Assembly: GCA_016937795.1 (NCBI GenBank)
Contig: JAFGVV010000053.1
Location: 44,463-108,462 of the forward strand
Source: Paludibacteraceae bacterium
GTDB lineage: Bacteria > Bacteroidota > Bacteroidia > Bacteroidales > Paludibacteraceae
Direction: 5' to 3'
DNA: 64,000 bases
Shown here piece after piece: positions 51,336 through 60,404 of this stretch; within the stretch, counting starts at the first letter, position 1; every line of letters begins with the position of its first letter. The position numbers and the translations under genes were made by a program. The notes beneath the pieces are model-generated. The model saw only the letters and a list, made by a program, of their open reading frames with translations. It was not told the origin of the DNA and ran no database searches.

Positions 51336-54317
51336 ATGAAAACAAGATTTTTACTCCTTTCGTTGCTTGCGACATTTGCAGGCAGTGTGTTTGCGCAATT
51401 TACTTCGGTAAAGGATGGTAACTGGATGGATCCGCTTACATGGTCCACAAATCCTGAATCGACGGCGGTGCCCGATTCCATGACAAGTGTAGTTGTTGCT
51501 CACCATGTGATTGTTACCGGTACTCCTTATCAAAATACACATTGTTATAATCTGACAGTAGAGCCTGGCGCTCTTTTGAATAATAACACAAGTGCATGGA
51601 TGGGTTCGGCACTGTATGTGAAAAATAATCTGATAAACAAAGGTACAATTAGTCCGAGCCACGATGGTTTCTATGTGACAGTAAATGGTGATTTTGTGAA
51701 TCACGGAACTATATCGAAACACTACATTGCCGACAAGTTTTATCTTTATCTGGGAGGTGATCTGACCAATAACGGTTCGTTCAGAGCTGTAACAAATACA
51801 CAGTTTAAAGGTTCCGGCGGAGTTGCGCATTTACACAAAATGAAATCGCTGAACGATAGCACCATTTTTCTGGGAGAAGTGACCGTGAGCGATAGTTTGG
51901 GTATTCTGCAGGTCGATACTACAGTCATTATCAATTCTCCTTCGTTTCATTTAAATCGTTCGCGTTTAGTTATTCCGCCCGACGAGGGTTTCGAACACAG
52001 GCTTATATTCGATGGAGGTAGTATATTGAATGGTAAAATTGAAGCCAATAATAACCGTATTTATACTAATGGATCAACAGAACTGGGTTTGGGAAAAACC
52101 TACAATCCCGACGATCATTTATATATCCGCAATGCTGTACTTGATGGTATGTTCCTGGTGGGTGGCGATAACAATGTATCGTATGTGGTACTTCAGGGAA
52201 ACTGCACACTCGAGGGTAGGCTCAGAGACTGGTATTCCACGAGTATTTGGTCGGCTGGCGACAGGGGAGTGAGAATTGATGGGTCATTTACAAACAATGG
52301 TGATATTATTAGTTCATTGCCCGATGATAATTATGGTTTATGGCTTTATCAGACTGATGGTAGCTCGTTTGTGAATAAAGAGGATTCTCTGAATATTGAA
52401 GGAATGAAATTCTCCGGCCAATGTGATTTTTCCACTCAAAGAGATACACTTGCTCTTAAAAATTGGTTAGGCACAAATGCTATTACTGTACTTAACCTGC
52501 ACTCGAGTGTATGTTTCAGAAAAACTGTCACAGTGGATATGAATGGTGGAAAGCTTATTTTACCGGAATATGGACGTTTTAAGACATTGTATATGTGGTA
52601 CAACATCATCAGAAATGTAGATGTTGAGGCGAATTTCGCAACTATAAATTTTAATTGCACTGAAAACAATGTAAGCTATAAGGATGCAGTTTTTGAACTC
52701 ACATATTTTAAATTCAATACAGTATTAAAAGGTGAAACTACTATTTCTGGTAATATCTTTCCCTATTCATATACTTCAGCTGTAGTCAGAGTTAACGGAG
52801 ATATTACCAATAGGGGCAATATTGCCGACCATCCGAGTGCAGGCAGTTTGACATTGGAAACAGAGAACAACCTTTTTCATTACGGTACAGGCTGGTCGAA
52901 TTACGAAACGGTATTGTTGGGCTCTGAAAATCAGAATCTGATATTGAATGAAAGTGCAACGATATCCGGTAGAGTGGTTTTCAACGCAATGCTGACAGGA
53001 GCAAATTATCAGTGGAAAAAAAATGGCGTGGATATTCCGGAGGCAACAAATGCTCAACTGGTTTTTAGCACCGGTATTAATGCCACACACTTTGGTGTGT
53101 ATCAGTGTGTGGTGGATGGAACGCAGCAATCGAGGACGATTTTGGTTGGAAGCGAAATTCCCCCTGCTTTCGGAATAAGCAACGTGAAAATGAAGAATGT
53201 CAGTCCTACTTCCATGTTGCTCAGATGGAAAACTTCGGTCGCTGCTGCCGGTGAAGTGCGTTTTGCCACAAATAATTCGGGTGTATATCCACTTTCGGTA
53301 GCCGAGCCTGCCACATTGGTAACGGAACATGCAGTAACGCTCACCGGGTTGACCGAAGGGTTGACTTATTATCTCGTTGTCGATCAGGTTGATGCCGAAA
53401 GTAATGAGGTTCGCTCAGTAGAATATAGTTTTGTGGCAGGCGATATGACGCTTGGTGCACTGAATATTACTGCTATCAGCGATGTGCCCGACGACCAGGG
53501 TGGCTGGGTGTTTATCAACTTCGAAGCCGATGTGCTCGATGCCGGTGGCGATATTACGCAATATGGCGTTTGGGAATGGATGGACGATGAATGGGTAGGC
53601 GTTGGCGTAGTCCCCGCTACTCAAAGTGCTGATTATACTTTCCTGGCGCATACTTATCGCGATTCTACAGAAACGGGAATTTACTGGAATAAATTCTATA
53701 TAACCACACATACCGAAAATCCGCTTGTGTTCTATACTTGTCCTGTCGATTCGGGATACTCAGTTGATAATCTTGTTCCTTCCACGCCCACAGGCTTGCA
53801 GGGTGTAATTGCAGGATCGACACGCTACGACCTTGAGTGGGATATGAATCCCGATCCGGATGTAAGGTATTATGTGATTTACCGAAATGGTCAGAAATAC
53901 AAAACGTCGAAGGATAATTATTACAGCGATAATAATTTCACATCGGATGTAGCCGAATATGTATATGAAGTGACAGCGGTCGATTTTGGAGGAAACGAAA
54001 GCGACAAGTCAACTCCGCTAAGGGTTTCAACTTCTACAACAGCTAACTTCGAACTTATCAAAGACAGAATGCTTACAAACTATCCAAATCCGTTTAAGGG
54101 TTTTACAAATATTGTTTTTACACTGAATAATACTTCATTTGTTGAATTGACTATAATGACCATGAATGGAAAAGTTGTGGAGAAACTAATCAGTGAAGAG
54201 AAATGCGCAGGTACGCACGAGCTTACTTTCAATGCTGCCAAGCTACAAAGCGGAGTGTATATGTATAAGCTGCGAACGAACGATAATGTGCTCACAAACC
54301 GTATGATTGTAAAGTGA
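51336..54317 (+). CDS. Large T9SS-exported surface protein with beta-helix, Ig-like and FN3 domains
   Basis: A 993-residue protein from ATG 51336, which gives a signal peptide (MKTRFLLLSLLATFAGSVFAQ). The N-terminal half (about 25-540) is a repetitive beta-rich region with recurring N-x-G-x-I and NNG words, consistent with a beta-helix. Near 555-605 is an Ig-like segment (YQWKKNGVDIPEATNAQLV...GVYQCVVDG). Two FN3-like domains follow (about 615-705 and 815-905). The last 80 residues are a T9SS type A domain (NYPNPFKGFTNIVF... RMIVK). It is probably a cell-surface adhesin or structural protein placed between LytTR regulators. No catalytic motif. Confidence 0.85.
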   Translation: MKTRFLLLSLLATFAGSVFAQFTSVKDGNWMDPLTWSTNPESTAVPDSMTSVVVAHHVIVTGTPYQNTHCYNLTVEPGALLNNNTSAWMGSALYVKNNLINKGTISPSHDGFYVTVNGDFVNHGTISKHYIADKFYLYLGGDLTNNGSFRAVTNTQFKGSGGVAHLHKMKSLNDSTIFLGEVTVSDSLGILQVDTTVIINSPSFHLNRSRLVIPPDEGFEHRLIFDGGSILNGKIEANNNRIYTNGSTELGLGKTYNPDDHLYIRNAVLDGMFLVGGDNNVSYVVLQGNCTLEGRLRDWYSTSIWSAGDRGVRIDGSFTNNGDIISSLPDDNYGLWLYQTDGSSFVNKEDSLNIEGMKFSGQCDFSTQRDTLALKNWLGTNAITVLNLHSSVCFRKTVTVDMNGGKLILPEYGRFKTLYMWYNIIRNVDVEANFATINFNCTENNVSYKDAVFELTYFKFNTVLKGETTISGNIFPYSYTSAVVRVNGDITNRGNIADHPSAGSLTLETENNLFHYGTGWSNYETVLLGSENQNLILNESATISGRVVFNAMLTGANYQWKKNGVDIPEATNAQLVFSTGINATHFGVYQCVVDGTQQSRTILVGSEIPPAFGISNVKMKNVSPTSMLLRWKTSVAAAGEVRFATNNSGVYPLSVAEPATLVTEHAVTLTGLTEGLTYYLVVDQVDAESNEVRSVEYSFVAGDMTLGALNITAISDVPDDQGGWVFINFEADVLDAGGDITQYGVWEWMDDEWVGVGVVPATQSADYTFLAHTYRDSTETGIYWNKFYITTHTENPLVFYTCPVDSGYSVDNLVPSTPTGLQGVIAGSTRYDLEWDMNPDPDVRYYVIYRNGQKYKTSKDNYYSDNNFTSDVAEYVYEVTAVDFGGNESDKSTPLRVSTSTTANFELIKDRMLTNYPNPFKGFTNIVFTLNNTSFVELTIMTMNGKVVEKLISEEKCAGTHELTFNAAKLQSGVYMYKLRTNDNVLTNRMIVK

Positions 54318-54369
54318 CGATGTGACTTGTGTTTGTTTTTCAATAAGTTTAAATTTAAACTTTGGAAAT

Positions 54370-54711
54370 ATGAATAATATAACAACACGCCGAAAGGTCA
54401 AAATACGAACCAGAGCTGGTTGGCTGTTTGTCGATCCGGAATCCATTCTCTTCTTTATTGCAAAAGCAAATTCCTGTTGCGCAATTCTGCGGAATGGCGA
54501 CGAAACCGACATTTCACTTGAGATGAAAGAACTTGAACGAAAGTTTAGCACATTCTTTCGGATTAACGATGACTTGCTTATCAACTTGAGATATCTCGAT
54601 AAAGTGTCCAATCAAATCAGTGGATATGTGTCTATTGATAATAGTTACAGATTTCCGATTGACAATGATCGAAAAATACTTTTGCTAAACGCGCTGAATG
54701 AGTTTTGCTAA
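54370..54711 (+). CDS. Stand-alone LytTR DNA-binding protein
   Basis: A 113-residue protein from ATG 54370 consisting almost only of a LytTR-like domain: VKIRTRAGWLFVDPESILFFIAKANSCCAILRNGDETDISLEMKELERKF, then FFRINDDLLINLRYLDKV. It has no receiver domain. It is 52 bp after the surface-protein gene on the same strand and probably co-transcribed. It may be an auxiliary or feedback regulator of the locus. A terminator follows within 20 bp. Confidence 0.8.
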   Translation: MNNITTRRKVKIRTRAGWLFVDPESILFFIAKANSCCAILRNGDETDISLEMKELERKFSTFFRINDDLLINLRYLDKVSNQISGYVSIDNSYRFPIDNDRKILLLNALNEFC

Positions 54712-54728
54712 ATGCAAGATGTTGCTTA

Positions 54729-54770
54729 AATAAAAGTTCCGGTTGAGATTTCAACCGGAACTTTTATTTT
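54729..54770. terminator. Bidirectional terminator between the LytTR gene and acyl-CoA dehydrogenase
   Basis: Arms AAAAGTTCCGGTTGA and TCAACCGGAACTTTT with a four-base loop and flanking A- and T-rich tails. Confidence 0.85.
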
Positions 54771-54834
54771 CGATCTGACAGGTATAGAATACCTTTCAGA
54801 TTTATATTTGCCAATGTATATTAATCTTCTGTGA

Positions 54835-56547
54835 TTATTTTACTTTGTACAAATCGACCCCTTCCACATCGAAAGTTTTGATGAATGTGGCGTGTTTGCG
54901 CACTTCCACTTCAGCAAATTTATTGTAAATAAAGGCCGATTTGCGGAACAAATCATCTTTGTCGCGGGTAGCATCAATAATCAGCAGATAGCTCATTACA
55001 ATGTGTCCGGCCATTTCCACGAGTCTGCGGGCATGGAAGTCAATATACTCCTGACTTTTCGCTTCGTTCACACGTTCTACGGAATGCTCGAGCAGATTAG
55101 TCATGGTGATCAGTCGCTTGCGTATCGAATCGAACTCAGGATTGATAGGCAGTGATTCGTAATTACGGATTTGTTTCAGATAAGTGCCTGTGGTGACGTG
55201 GCGGATGGCAGCCACAGTTTGCAACTGTGAAGTTCCTTCGTAAATGGTCAGAATGCGTGCGTCGCGGTAAATGCGTTCGCAGGCATAATCTTTCATAAAA
55301 CCTGAACCGCCGTGCACCTGAATCGAGTCATAGGCATTCTGATTGGCATATTCACTCGAAAACATTTTCAGAATAGGTGTAAATGCATCCGCTAATTTCT
55401 GATATTCCTTGTAGTCCGCTTTTTCTTCAGGGGTAAGTTTGCGTGTAGCTTCAATGCCTTCGTATGCTTTATATACATCAACAAATCGTGAGGTTTCGTA
55501 CAAAAGTGCGCGGGTTGCATCGAGTTTAGCTTTCATCATCGAAATCATTTCCGAAACGGCTGCAAACTCAATGATTGGTTTTCCAAATTGTTGACGTTCG
55601 CGGGCATAAGCCACAGCTTCGTCGTAAGCTGCCTGCGATACACCCACCGACTGAGCTCCCACGCCCAAACGTGCACCATTCATCAGCGACATTACATATT
55701 TAATAAGTCCCATGCGGCGTGCACCCACTAATTTGGCTGGTGTATTGGTAAAAACAAGTTCGCAGGTTGGTGAGCCTTTGATACCGAGTTTGTTTTCAAT
55801 ACGACGTACTTTTACAGTTTCGTCATGTTTGTTGTCGGCCACAAAATACGACAGTCCGCGACCATCGCTCGTTCCTTCTTCCGAACGTGCTAATACAAGT
55901 TTAATTTGTGCATCACCGTTGGTAATAAAGCGTTTTACTCCATTCAAATACCAAAGTCCATCTTTTTCATTGTAAGTAGCTTTCAGCTGTACAGCCTGTA
56001 AGTCGGAGCCAGCATCTGGTTCGGTAAGATCCATCGAACAAGTCTGCCCTTCGCAAACGCGTGGCAGAAACTCCGCTTTGATGTCTTCGTCGGCAAATTC
56101 GGCTATTGTTTCGGCGCAATCCTGAAGTCCCCAGATATTGGCAAAACCCGCATCGGCACGCGACACCATTTCACCACCCATAATATAAGGAATCATGGAG
56201 AAATTCAGTCCGCCATACTGACGTGGCAAAGCCATGCCGTAAAGACCGGCCTGTGCAAGCGCTTCGTGGTTTTCCTGTGTGCCACGGGCGTAAATTACAC
56301 GGTTGTTTTCTACACGTGGCCCTTCGTGGTCCACACTTTCGGCATTAGGTGCAATAATTTCTGCACAAATTTCACCGATAATTTCGAGCACACGTTCGTA
56401 GTTGTCAATTGCATCTTCGAAATCGCGTGCGGCATAATCATATTTATCTTTTTCGGCAAAGTTCTGCTCTTTGAGCGTCACAATTTTCTGCATCAATGGA
56501 TGCGCCAACTGGAACTTTAAGGCCGGATTGTTGCTGTAGTAGTTCAT
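54835..56547 (-). CDS. Acyl-CoA dehydrogenase
   Basis: A 570-residue flavoprotein, longer than the classical 380-residue enzymes, with a C-terminal extension (about 430-570). It has the FAD/substrate region SMDLTEPDAGSDLQAVQLKA, GVKRFITNGD, MNGARLGVGAQSVGVSQAAYDEAVAYARERQQFG, and the catalytic glutamate in IYEGTSQLQ. It oxidises an acyl-CoA to the 2-enoyl-CoA and passes electrons to EtfAB, whose genes lie directly upstream on the same strand. The substrate chain length cannot be read. It is the last gene of an etfB-etfA-acd operon. Confidence 0.94.
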   Translation of the reverse strand: MNYYSNNPALKFQLAHPLMQKIVTLKEQNFAEKDKYDYAARDFEDAIDNYERVLEIIGEICAEIIAPNAESVDHEGPRVENNRVIYARGTQENHEALAQAGLYGMALPRQYGGLNFSMIPYIMGGEMVSRADAGFANIWGLQDCAETIAEFADEDIKAEFLPRVCEGQTCSMDLTEPDAGSDLQAVQLKATYNEKDGLWYLNGVKRFITNGDAQIKLVLARSEEGTSDGRGLSYFVADNKHDETVKVRRIENKLGIKGSPTCELVFTNTPAKLVGARRMGLIKYVMSLMNGARLGVGAQSVGVSQAAYDEAVAYARERQQFGKPIIEFAAVSEMISMMKAKLDATRALLYETSRFVDVYKAYEGIEATRKLTPEEKADYKEYQKLADAFTPILKMFSSEYANQNAYDSIQVHGGSGFMKDYACERIYRDARILTIYEGTSQLQTVAAIRHVTTGTYLKQIRNYESLPINPEFDSIRKRLITMTNLLEHSVERVNEAKSQEYIDFHARRLVEMAGHIVMSYLLIIDATRDKDDLFRKSAFIYNKFAEVEVRKHATFIKTFDVEGVDLYKVK

Positions 56548-56557
56548 AATATTAATT

Positions 56558-56670
56558 GACCCCCAACCCCTAAAGGGGGGTAAGAGTTTTTTTTGATTAT
56601 TTTGTTAATAAAGGACCCTTAAGTAACTATGAATCGAGTGATTCTTATTCCCCTTTAGGGGTTAGGGGTC
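56558..56670. repeat. Family D palindromic element between acd and etfA
   Basis: The left word starts GACCCCCAACCCCTAAAGGG; the right word, CCCCTTTAGGGGTTAGGGG plus TC, is its near-exact reverse complement. About 70 AT-rich bp lie between them. The whole intergenic gap is essentially this element. Confidence 0.75.
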
Positions 56671-56675
56671 GTTGT

Positions 56676-57695
56676 TTACTTACTGTTCTTTTTATAGTAT
56701 TGAATCATTTTCGGAATCACCTCTTCCACTGTGCCGGTAATTACATAATCGGCAATGGCGTTGATGGGTGCGTGCGGATCGCTGTTGATGGCGATAATCA
56801 TGGCGCTTTCCTGCATACCTGCAATGTGCTGAATTTGTCCTGAAATTCCGCAGGCAATATACAGTTTCGGACGCACTGTAGTTCCGGTTTGTCCAATCTG
56901 ACGTTCGTGTTCGCACATGCCTGAGTCAACAGCGGCACGTGAAGCGCCTACTTCGCCACCAAGCACTGCGGCAAGGTCGTAAAGCAGTTTGAAGTTTTCG
57001 GCGCTGCCCATTCCGTAGCCTCCGGCAATCACTATGGGTGAACCTTTCAGATTTACTTTCGACTTTTCCATGTGTCGCTCAATTACTTCGATTACAAAGT
57101 CGGTATCAGGCACATATTTCGAGACTTCGAGTTTTTTTGTTTTTCCGGCAAATTTGGCATCGCAAATTTCTTTTTTCATAACGCCTTCGCGTACGGTAGC
57201 CATCTGCGGACGACAATCGGGGTTTACAATGGTAGCCACAATGTTTCCACCAAAGGCCGGACGAATCTGATAAAGCAGATTGTCGTACACTTTGCCTGCT
57301 TTTTTGTCTTCGTAAGTACCAATTTCGAGCGAAGTACAGTCGGCTGTAAGTCCGCTGAATAATGCCGAAGAAACACGCGGGCCGAGATCGCGACCAATGG
57401 AAGTGGCTCCCATAAGTGCAATTTGCGGTTTTTCTTCTTTAAAAAGATTTACAAGTAAGGAAGTGTGTGGGAGGGTGGTGTAAGGAGCAAGTCGTGCATC
57501 GTCGGCCACATAAAGTGTGTCTACGCCGAAAGGAAAAACCTGTGCTCCTATACCATCGAGTTTATGACCCGCAGCTACAGCTTCGAGTTTGCATTTCAGC
57601 TGATCGGCCAAAGTGCGACCTTTGGTGAGCAGCTCGAGACTTACATCGCCTACGATGCCGTCTTCTATTTCGAGATATACTATTATGTTGTTCAT
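56676..57695 (-). CDS. etfA: Electron transfer flavoprotein alpha subunit
   Basis: A 339-residue EtfA/FixB. The N-terminal domain has EIEDGIVGDVSLELLTKGR and GATSIGRDLGPRVS. The C-terminal FAD domain (about 210-330) has GGYGMGSAENFKLLYDLAAVLGGEVGASRAAVDSG, GQTGTTVRPKLYIACGISGQIQHIAGM and AINSDPHAPI. The motifs bind FAD at the alpha-beta interface. It accepts electrons from acyl-CoA dehydrogenase, or the complex may take part in flavin-based electron bifurcation; the sequence alone does not decide. The gene lies between etfB and acd in one operon. Confidence 0.96.
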   Translation of the reverse strand: MNNIIVYLEIEDGIVGDVSLELLTKGRTLADQLKCKLEAVAAGHKLDGIGAQVFPFGVDTLYVADDARLAPYTTLPHTSLLVNLFKEEKPQIALMGATSIGRDLGPRVSSALFSGLTADCTSLEIGTYEDKKAGKVYDNLLYQIRPAFGGNIVATIVNPDCRPQMATVREGVMKKEICDAKFAGKTKKLEVSKYVPDTDFVIEVIERHMEKSKVNLKGSPIVIAGGYGMGSAENFKLLYDLAAVLGGEVGASRAAVDSGMCEHERQIGQTGTTVRPKLYIACGISGQIQHIAGMQESAMIIAINSDPHAPINAIADYVITGTVEEVIPKMIQYYKKNSK

Positions 57696-57703
57696 ATGAT
57701 TAA

Positions 57704-57793
57704 TACCCCTATCCCCTAAAGGGGAATAATATGGAGTTTTTTAATGTTTTGAAATAATTATAATGACCTTTTCCCCTTTAGGGGTCAGGGGTC
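57704..57793. repeat. Family D palindromic element between etfA and etfB
   Basis: Left word TACCCCTATCCCCTAAAGGG; right word TTCCCCTTTAGGGGTCAGGG plus GTC. The right end touches the etfB stop codon. Confidence 0.75.
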
Positions 57794-58665
57794 TATCCTA
57801 TGGTATGATTGGCAATCAGTTCTTTCATCAAATCTTCGATGTCGTTATCGGCTGCGGTCATTTTTTTACTTTCCTTGGCTGTGAAAACCACATTTTCGAT
57901 TTGTTTTACCTTGGTGGGCGAACCGCTCAGTCCGAGCCATTTTATATCGTGCTCTATATCGCTCACACCCCATTCGTTGATATTCAGATAAGGGTGTGTG
58001 CTGTAAAGATCGGTATAGTCGGAGCCTGAATCCTGTTTTTCGGTAGGAGTAGCGGCATGTTTGTACTTCAGGGTGAGTTTGGCGTGACGCGGACGACACG
58101 AAGCTGCGGAGCTGTTTACTGTAACGACCATTGGAATTGGACCTTTTACCACTTCTACACCACGTTCGAGGCGGCGTTTTACAGTAATCTTTTGGTTGGA
58201 ACAGTCCAGAATTTCTTCTGCGTAAGTAATTTGTGGCATGCCGAGTTTTTCGGCTACCTGTGGACCTACCTGGGCTGTGTCGCCATCAATGGCCTGACGA
58301 CCACAAATGATAATGTCCACTTTCCCTATTTTACGAATGGCGCAGGCAAGTGCATAAGAAGTAGCGAGGGTGTCCGAACCGGCAAATTCACGTCCGCTGA
58401 GTAAATAGCCGCCATCGGCGCCACGATACATACTTTCGCGGATAATTTCGGCTGCACGGGCAGGACCCATGGTCAACACATGCACAGTGGCACCTTCGAT
58501 TTTCGATTTTAAGCGTAGTGCCTGTTCCAGCGCATTGAGGTCTTCGGGGTTGTAAATGGCAGGAAGCGCGGCACGGTTTACCGTTCCATCGGCTTTCATG
58601 GCATCTTTACCCACATTGCGCGTATCGGGCACCTGCTTGGCAAGTACTACAATATTAAAACTCAT
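57793..58665 (-). CDS. etfB: Electron transfer flavoprotein beta subunit
   Basis: A 290-residue EtfB/FixA. It starts MSFNIVVLAKQVPDTRNV and has NPEDLNALEQALRLK, VHVLTMGP, GADGGYLLSGREFAGSDTLATSYALACAI and IICGRQAIDGDTAQVGPQVAEKLGMPQITY (AMP/FAD binding). It is somewhat longer than the 250-residue classical subunit. It is first gene of the etfB-etfA-acd operon, with its promoter at 58805-58835. Confidence 0.96.
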   Translation of the reverse strand: MSFNIVVLAKQVPDTRNVGKDAMKADGTVNRAALPAIYNPEDLNALEQALRLKSKIEGATVHVLTMGPARAAEIIRESMYRGADGGYLLSGREFAGSDTLATSYALACAIRKIGKVDIIICGRQAIDGDTAQVGPQVAEKLGMPQITYAEEILDCSNQKITVKRRLERGVEVVKGPIPMVVTVNSSAASCRPRHAKLTLKYKHAATPTEKQDSGSDYTDLYSTHPYLNINEWGVSDIEHDIKWLGLSGSPTKVKQIENVVFTAKESKKMTAADNDIEDLMKELIANHTIG

Positions 58666-58804
58666 GTTTGTATTATTTTGGGTTATTAGTCTTCGCGTGA
58701 TTCTTTCATTCTTCGTTTTGAATACCGTTTATTGCAGATTTATTGATTCAGAATACTGAATAATACTATGCGGGGCTTATAAAAATCTTTGAAAAATGAA
58801 TGCG

Positions 58805-58835
58805 CAAATTTAGCAGTTTTTGTTGAACCTGCAAC
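58805..58835 (-). promoter_or_regulatory. Promoter of the etfB-etfA-acd operon
   Basis: Minus strand: GTTG, 19-bp spacer, TAAATTTG. Because it lies downstream of the terminator at 58892-58927, that terminator cannot belong to this operon. Confidence 0.6.
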
Positions 58836-58891
58836 AGCTTTTCTGCACATTCTGAGAATTTTGTGCAGATTTAATGTATTGGAATGGATAC

Positions 58892-58927
58892 AAAAAACGC
58901 GGGACTTTTCACAAAGTCCCGCGTTTC
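58892..58927 (-). terminator. Orphan minus-strand terminator
   Basis: Fourteen-bp perfect stem AAACGCGGGACTTT/AAAGTCCCGCGTTT with a four-base loop. On the minus strand it ends in six T. No annotated gene precedes it on that strand. Confidence 0.8.
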
Positions 58928-59229
58928 AATAGGTATTAGTTTTTTAAGGTATAAAAAAGATTGTGTTGTTTAGTTAACGGTTGCAAAGAAACAGCTAAAT
59001 TTCGATTGGTACAAGTTCAAAAATATGTTTTACAACCTGTTTTTGCTGTTTTCCGATTTTGGAGGGCTGTTTCTGTATGCTGAAGTTGTGTGTAAGTGTC
59101 ATATTTATAGTGTTATATGCTTTATTGTGTGCTAACTCAAAAAAAACATTAAATTTCTTCTTTTTTGTCGTTTTGAGCATTCGGTAATACAATTCTTTTC
59201 AGATAATGCCTTTTGTGTTTACAAATGTA
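58928..59229 (-). other. Possible unannotated minus-strand transcript (small RNA or small protein)
   Basis: Lies directly upstream of the orphan terminator. A minus-strand -7 box TACATTTG is at 59222-59229, and a weaker TTTCTTTG with CTTG 20 bp upstream is near 58981-58988. A 65-codon Lys-rich frame (58995-59192) is present but resembles nothing I know. The RNA interpretation and the small-protein interpretation remain equally open. Confidence 0.3.
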
Positions 59230-59390
59230 ATAGTTTTTTGCCGAAAAAACTCCGATTCCAAATCTTAATGAATATTATTTCATTTTACCGTTGTGACAGG
59301 TTTTTTATTGTAAAAAAATAGATATGCAGGGCTTTCAAAATCTTTTCATTTCGTTTATTATTCATATCTTTGTGCTTCATTTGACTAATT

Positions 59391-60368
59391 ATGAGGAAAA
59401 TATACATTTTTATCCTGTTTATATTCATATTATCAGGATGTAAGCAGGCTACGCAATCGGGCAAACAGAAAGTAGCTGAGCAAATACAGGTTCCGGCATT
59501 TGTGGCTGATTCGGCTTATCAATATATTCAGACGCAGGTTGACTTTGGTCCGCGCGTACCCAATACCGAGGTGCATTTGCAATGTGCGGCTTATCTGTCG
59601 GCTAAGCTCAAATCGTTTGGTGCGGAAGTGACCGAACAAAAAGCTGAATTAAAAGCTTTCAATGGCACTGTGCTTAATGCGGTAAACATAATAGGCAGTT
59701 TTAAGCCCGAAAAACAGAAACGCATTTTGCTTTTTGCTCATTGGGATAGTCGCCCCTGGAGCGATCACGATCCCGATCCGGCTAATTACAATACGCCGGT
59801 ATTGGGAGCCAACGATGGAGCAAGTGGCGTGGGAGTGTTGCTCGAAATTGCACGACAACTGGGGCAAACTGCGCCTGAGGTAGGTGTGGATATAATATTC
59901 TTTGATGCCGAGGATTATGGTGCACCTGAAACTTTTAGTGGAAATAGCGAAGATTCGTGGTGTCTGGGTTCGCAATACTGGGCCCGGAATCCACACAAAA
60001 GTGGTTATAAAGCCGATTATGGTATATTACTCGATATGGTGGGTGCGCCGGGAGCTACTTTTTATAAAGAGCAAATTTCGATGCATTATGCAGCGCATAT
60101 CGTCAAAAAAGTATGGGATAAAGCCCAAAAACTTGGTTTTAGTCAGTATTTCATCAACGAAGAATTGGGCGCAATTACCGACGATCATTTGTATATAAAC
60201 CGTATAGCAGGCATTCCGAGTATCGATATTATTCAGTACGATAAATATTCGTCGAAAGGTTTTGGTCATTATTGGCACACTATCAACGATACGATGGAAA
60301 ACATCGACAAAAGCACGCTTCATGCTGTGGGAACTACAGTTATGCATGTGGTTTATTCAGAAAAATAG
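59391..60368 (+). CDS. Glutaminyl-peptide cyclotransferase-like M28 lipoprotein
   Basis: A 325-residue protein with a lipoprotein signal (LSGC, Cys17) and an M28 zinc-peptidase fold. Likely zinc ligands are Asp142 (GANDGASG), Glu174 (FDAEDYG) and His296 (HYWHTINDTM). The stretches HWDSRPWSDHDPDPANY, DSWCLGSQYWA, GILLDMVGA and ITDDHLYINRIAGIPSIDIIQY match animal-type (type II) glutaminyl cyclases known from Bacteroidota rather than aminopeptidases. Such enzymes convert N-terminal Gln of exported proteins to pyroglutamate after signal peptide removal. Several exported proteins here have Gln right after the predicted cleavage site. It is 36 bp before proB. Confidence 0.85.
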   Translation: MRKIYIFILFIFILSGCKQATQSGKQKVAEQIQVPAFVADSAYQYIQTQVDFGPRVPNTEVHLQCAAYLSAKLKSFGAEVTEQKAELKAFNGTVLNAVNIIGSFKPEKQKRILLFAHWDSRPWSDHDPDPANYNTPVLGANDGASGVGVLLEIARQLGQTAPEVGVDIIFFDAEDYGAPETFSGNSEDSWCLGSQYWARNPHKSGYKADYGILLDMVGAPGATFYKEQISMHYAAHIVKKVWDKAQKLGFSQYFINEELGAITDDHLYINRIAGIPSIDIIQYDKYSSKGFGHYWHTINDTMENIDKSTLHAVGTTVMHVVYSEK

Positions 60369-60404
60369 TTAATCGAAAGACTTCTTCCAAAAAATAAAAT
60401 TTCA

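Larger units (their letters stand above)
58666..59390. other. Long divergent intergenic region between etfB and the glutaminyl cyclase gene
   Basis: Contains the etfB promoter (58805-58835), an orphan minus-strand terminator (58892-58927), a stretch that may be transcribed on the minus strand (58928-59229), and a TATCTTTG -7 box for the cyclase gene (59365-59372). Confidence 0.6.

Noticed and set aside
58995..59192. A 65-codon Lys-rich minus-strand frame
   Set aside because: Not accepted as a gene: no recognisable family, low-complexity composition and only a weak promoter. Kept only as part of a possible transcript before the orphan terminator.
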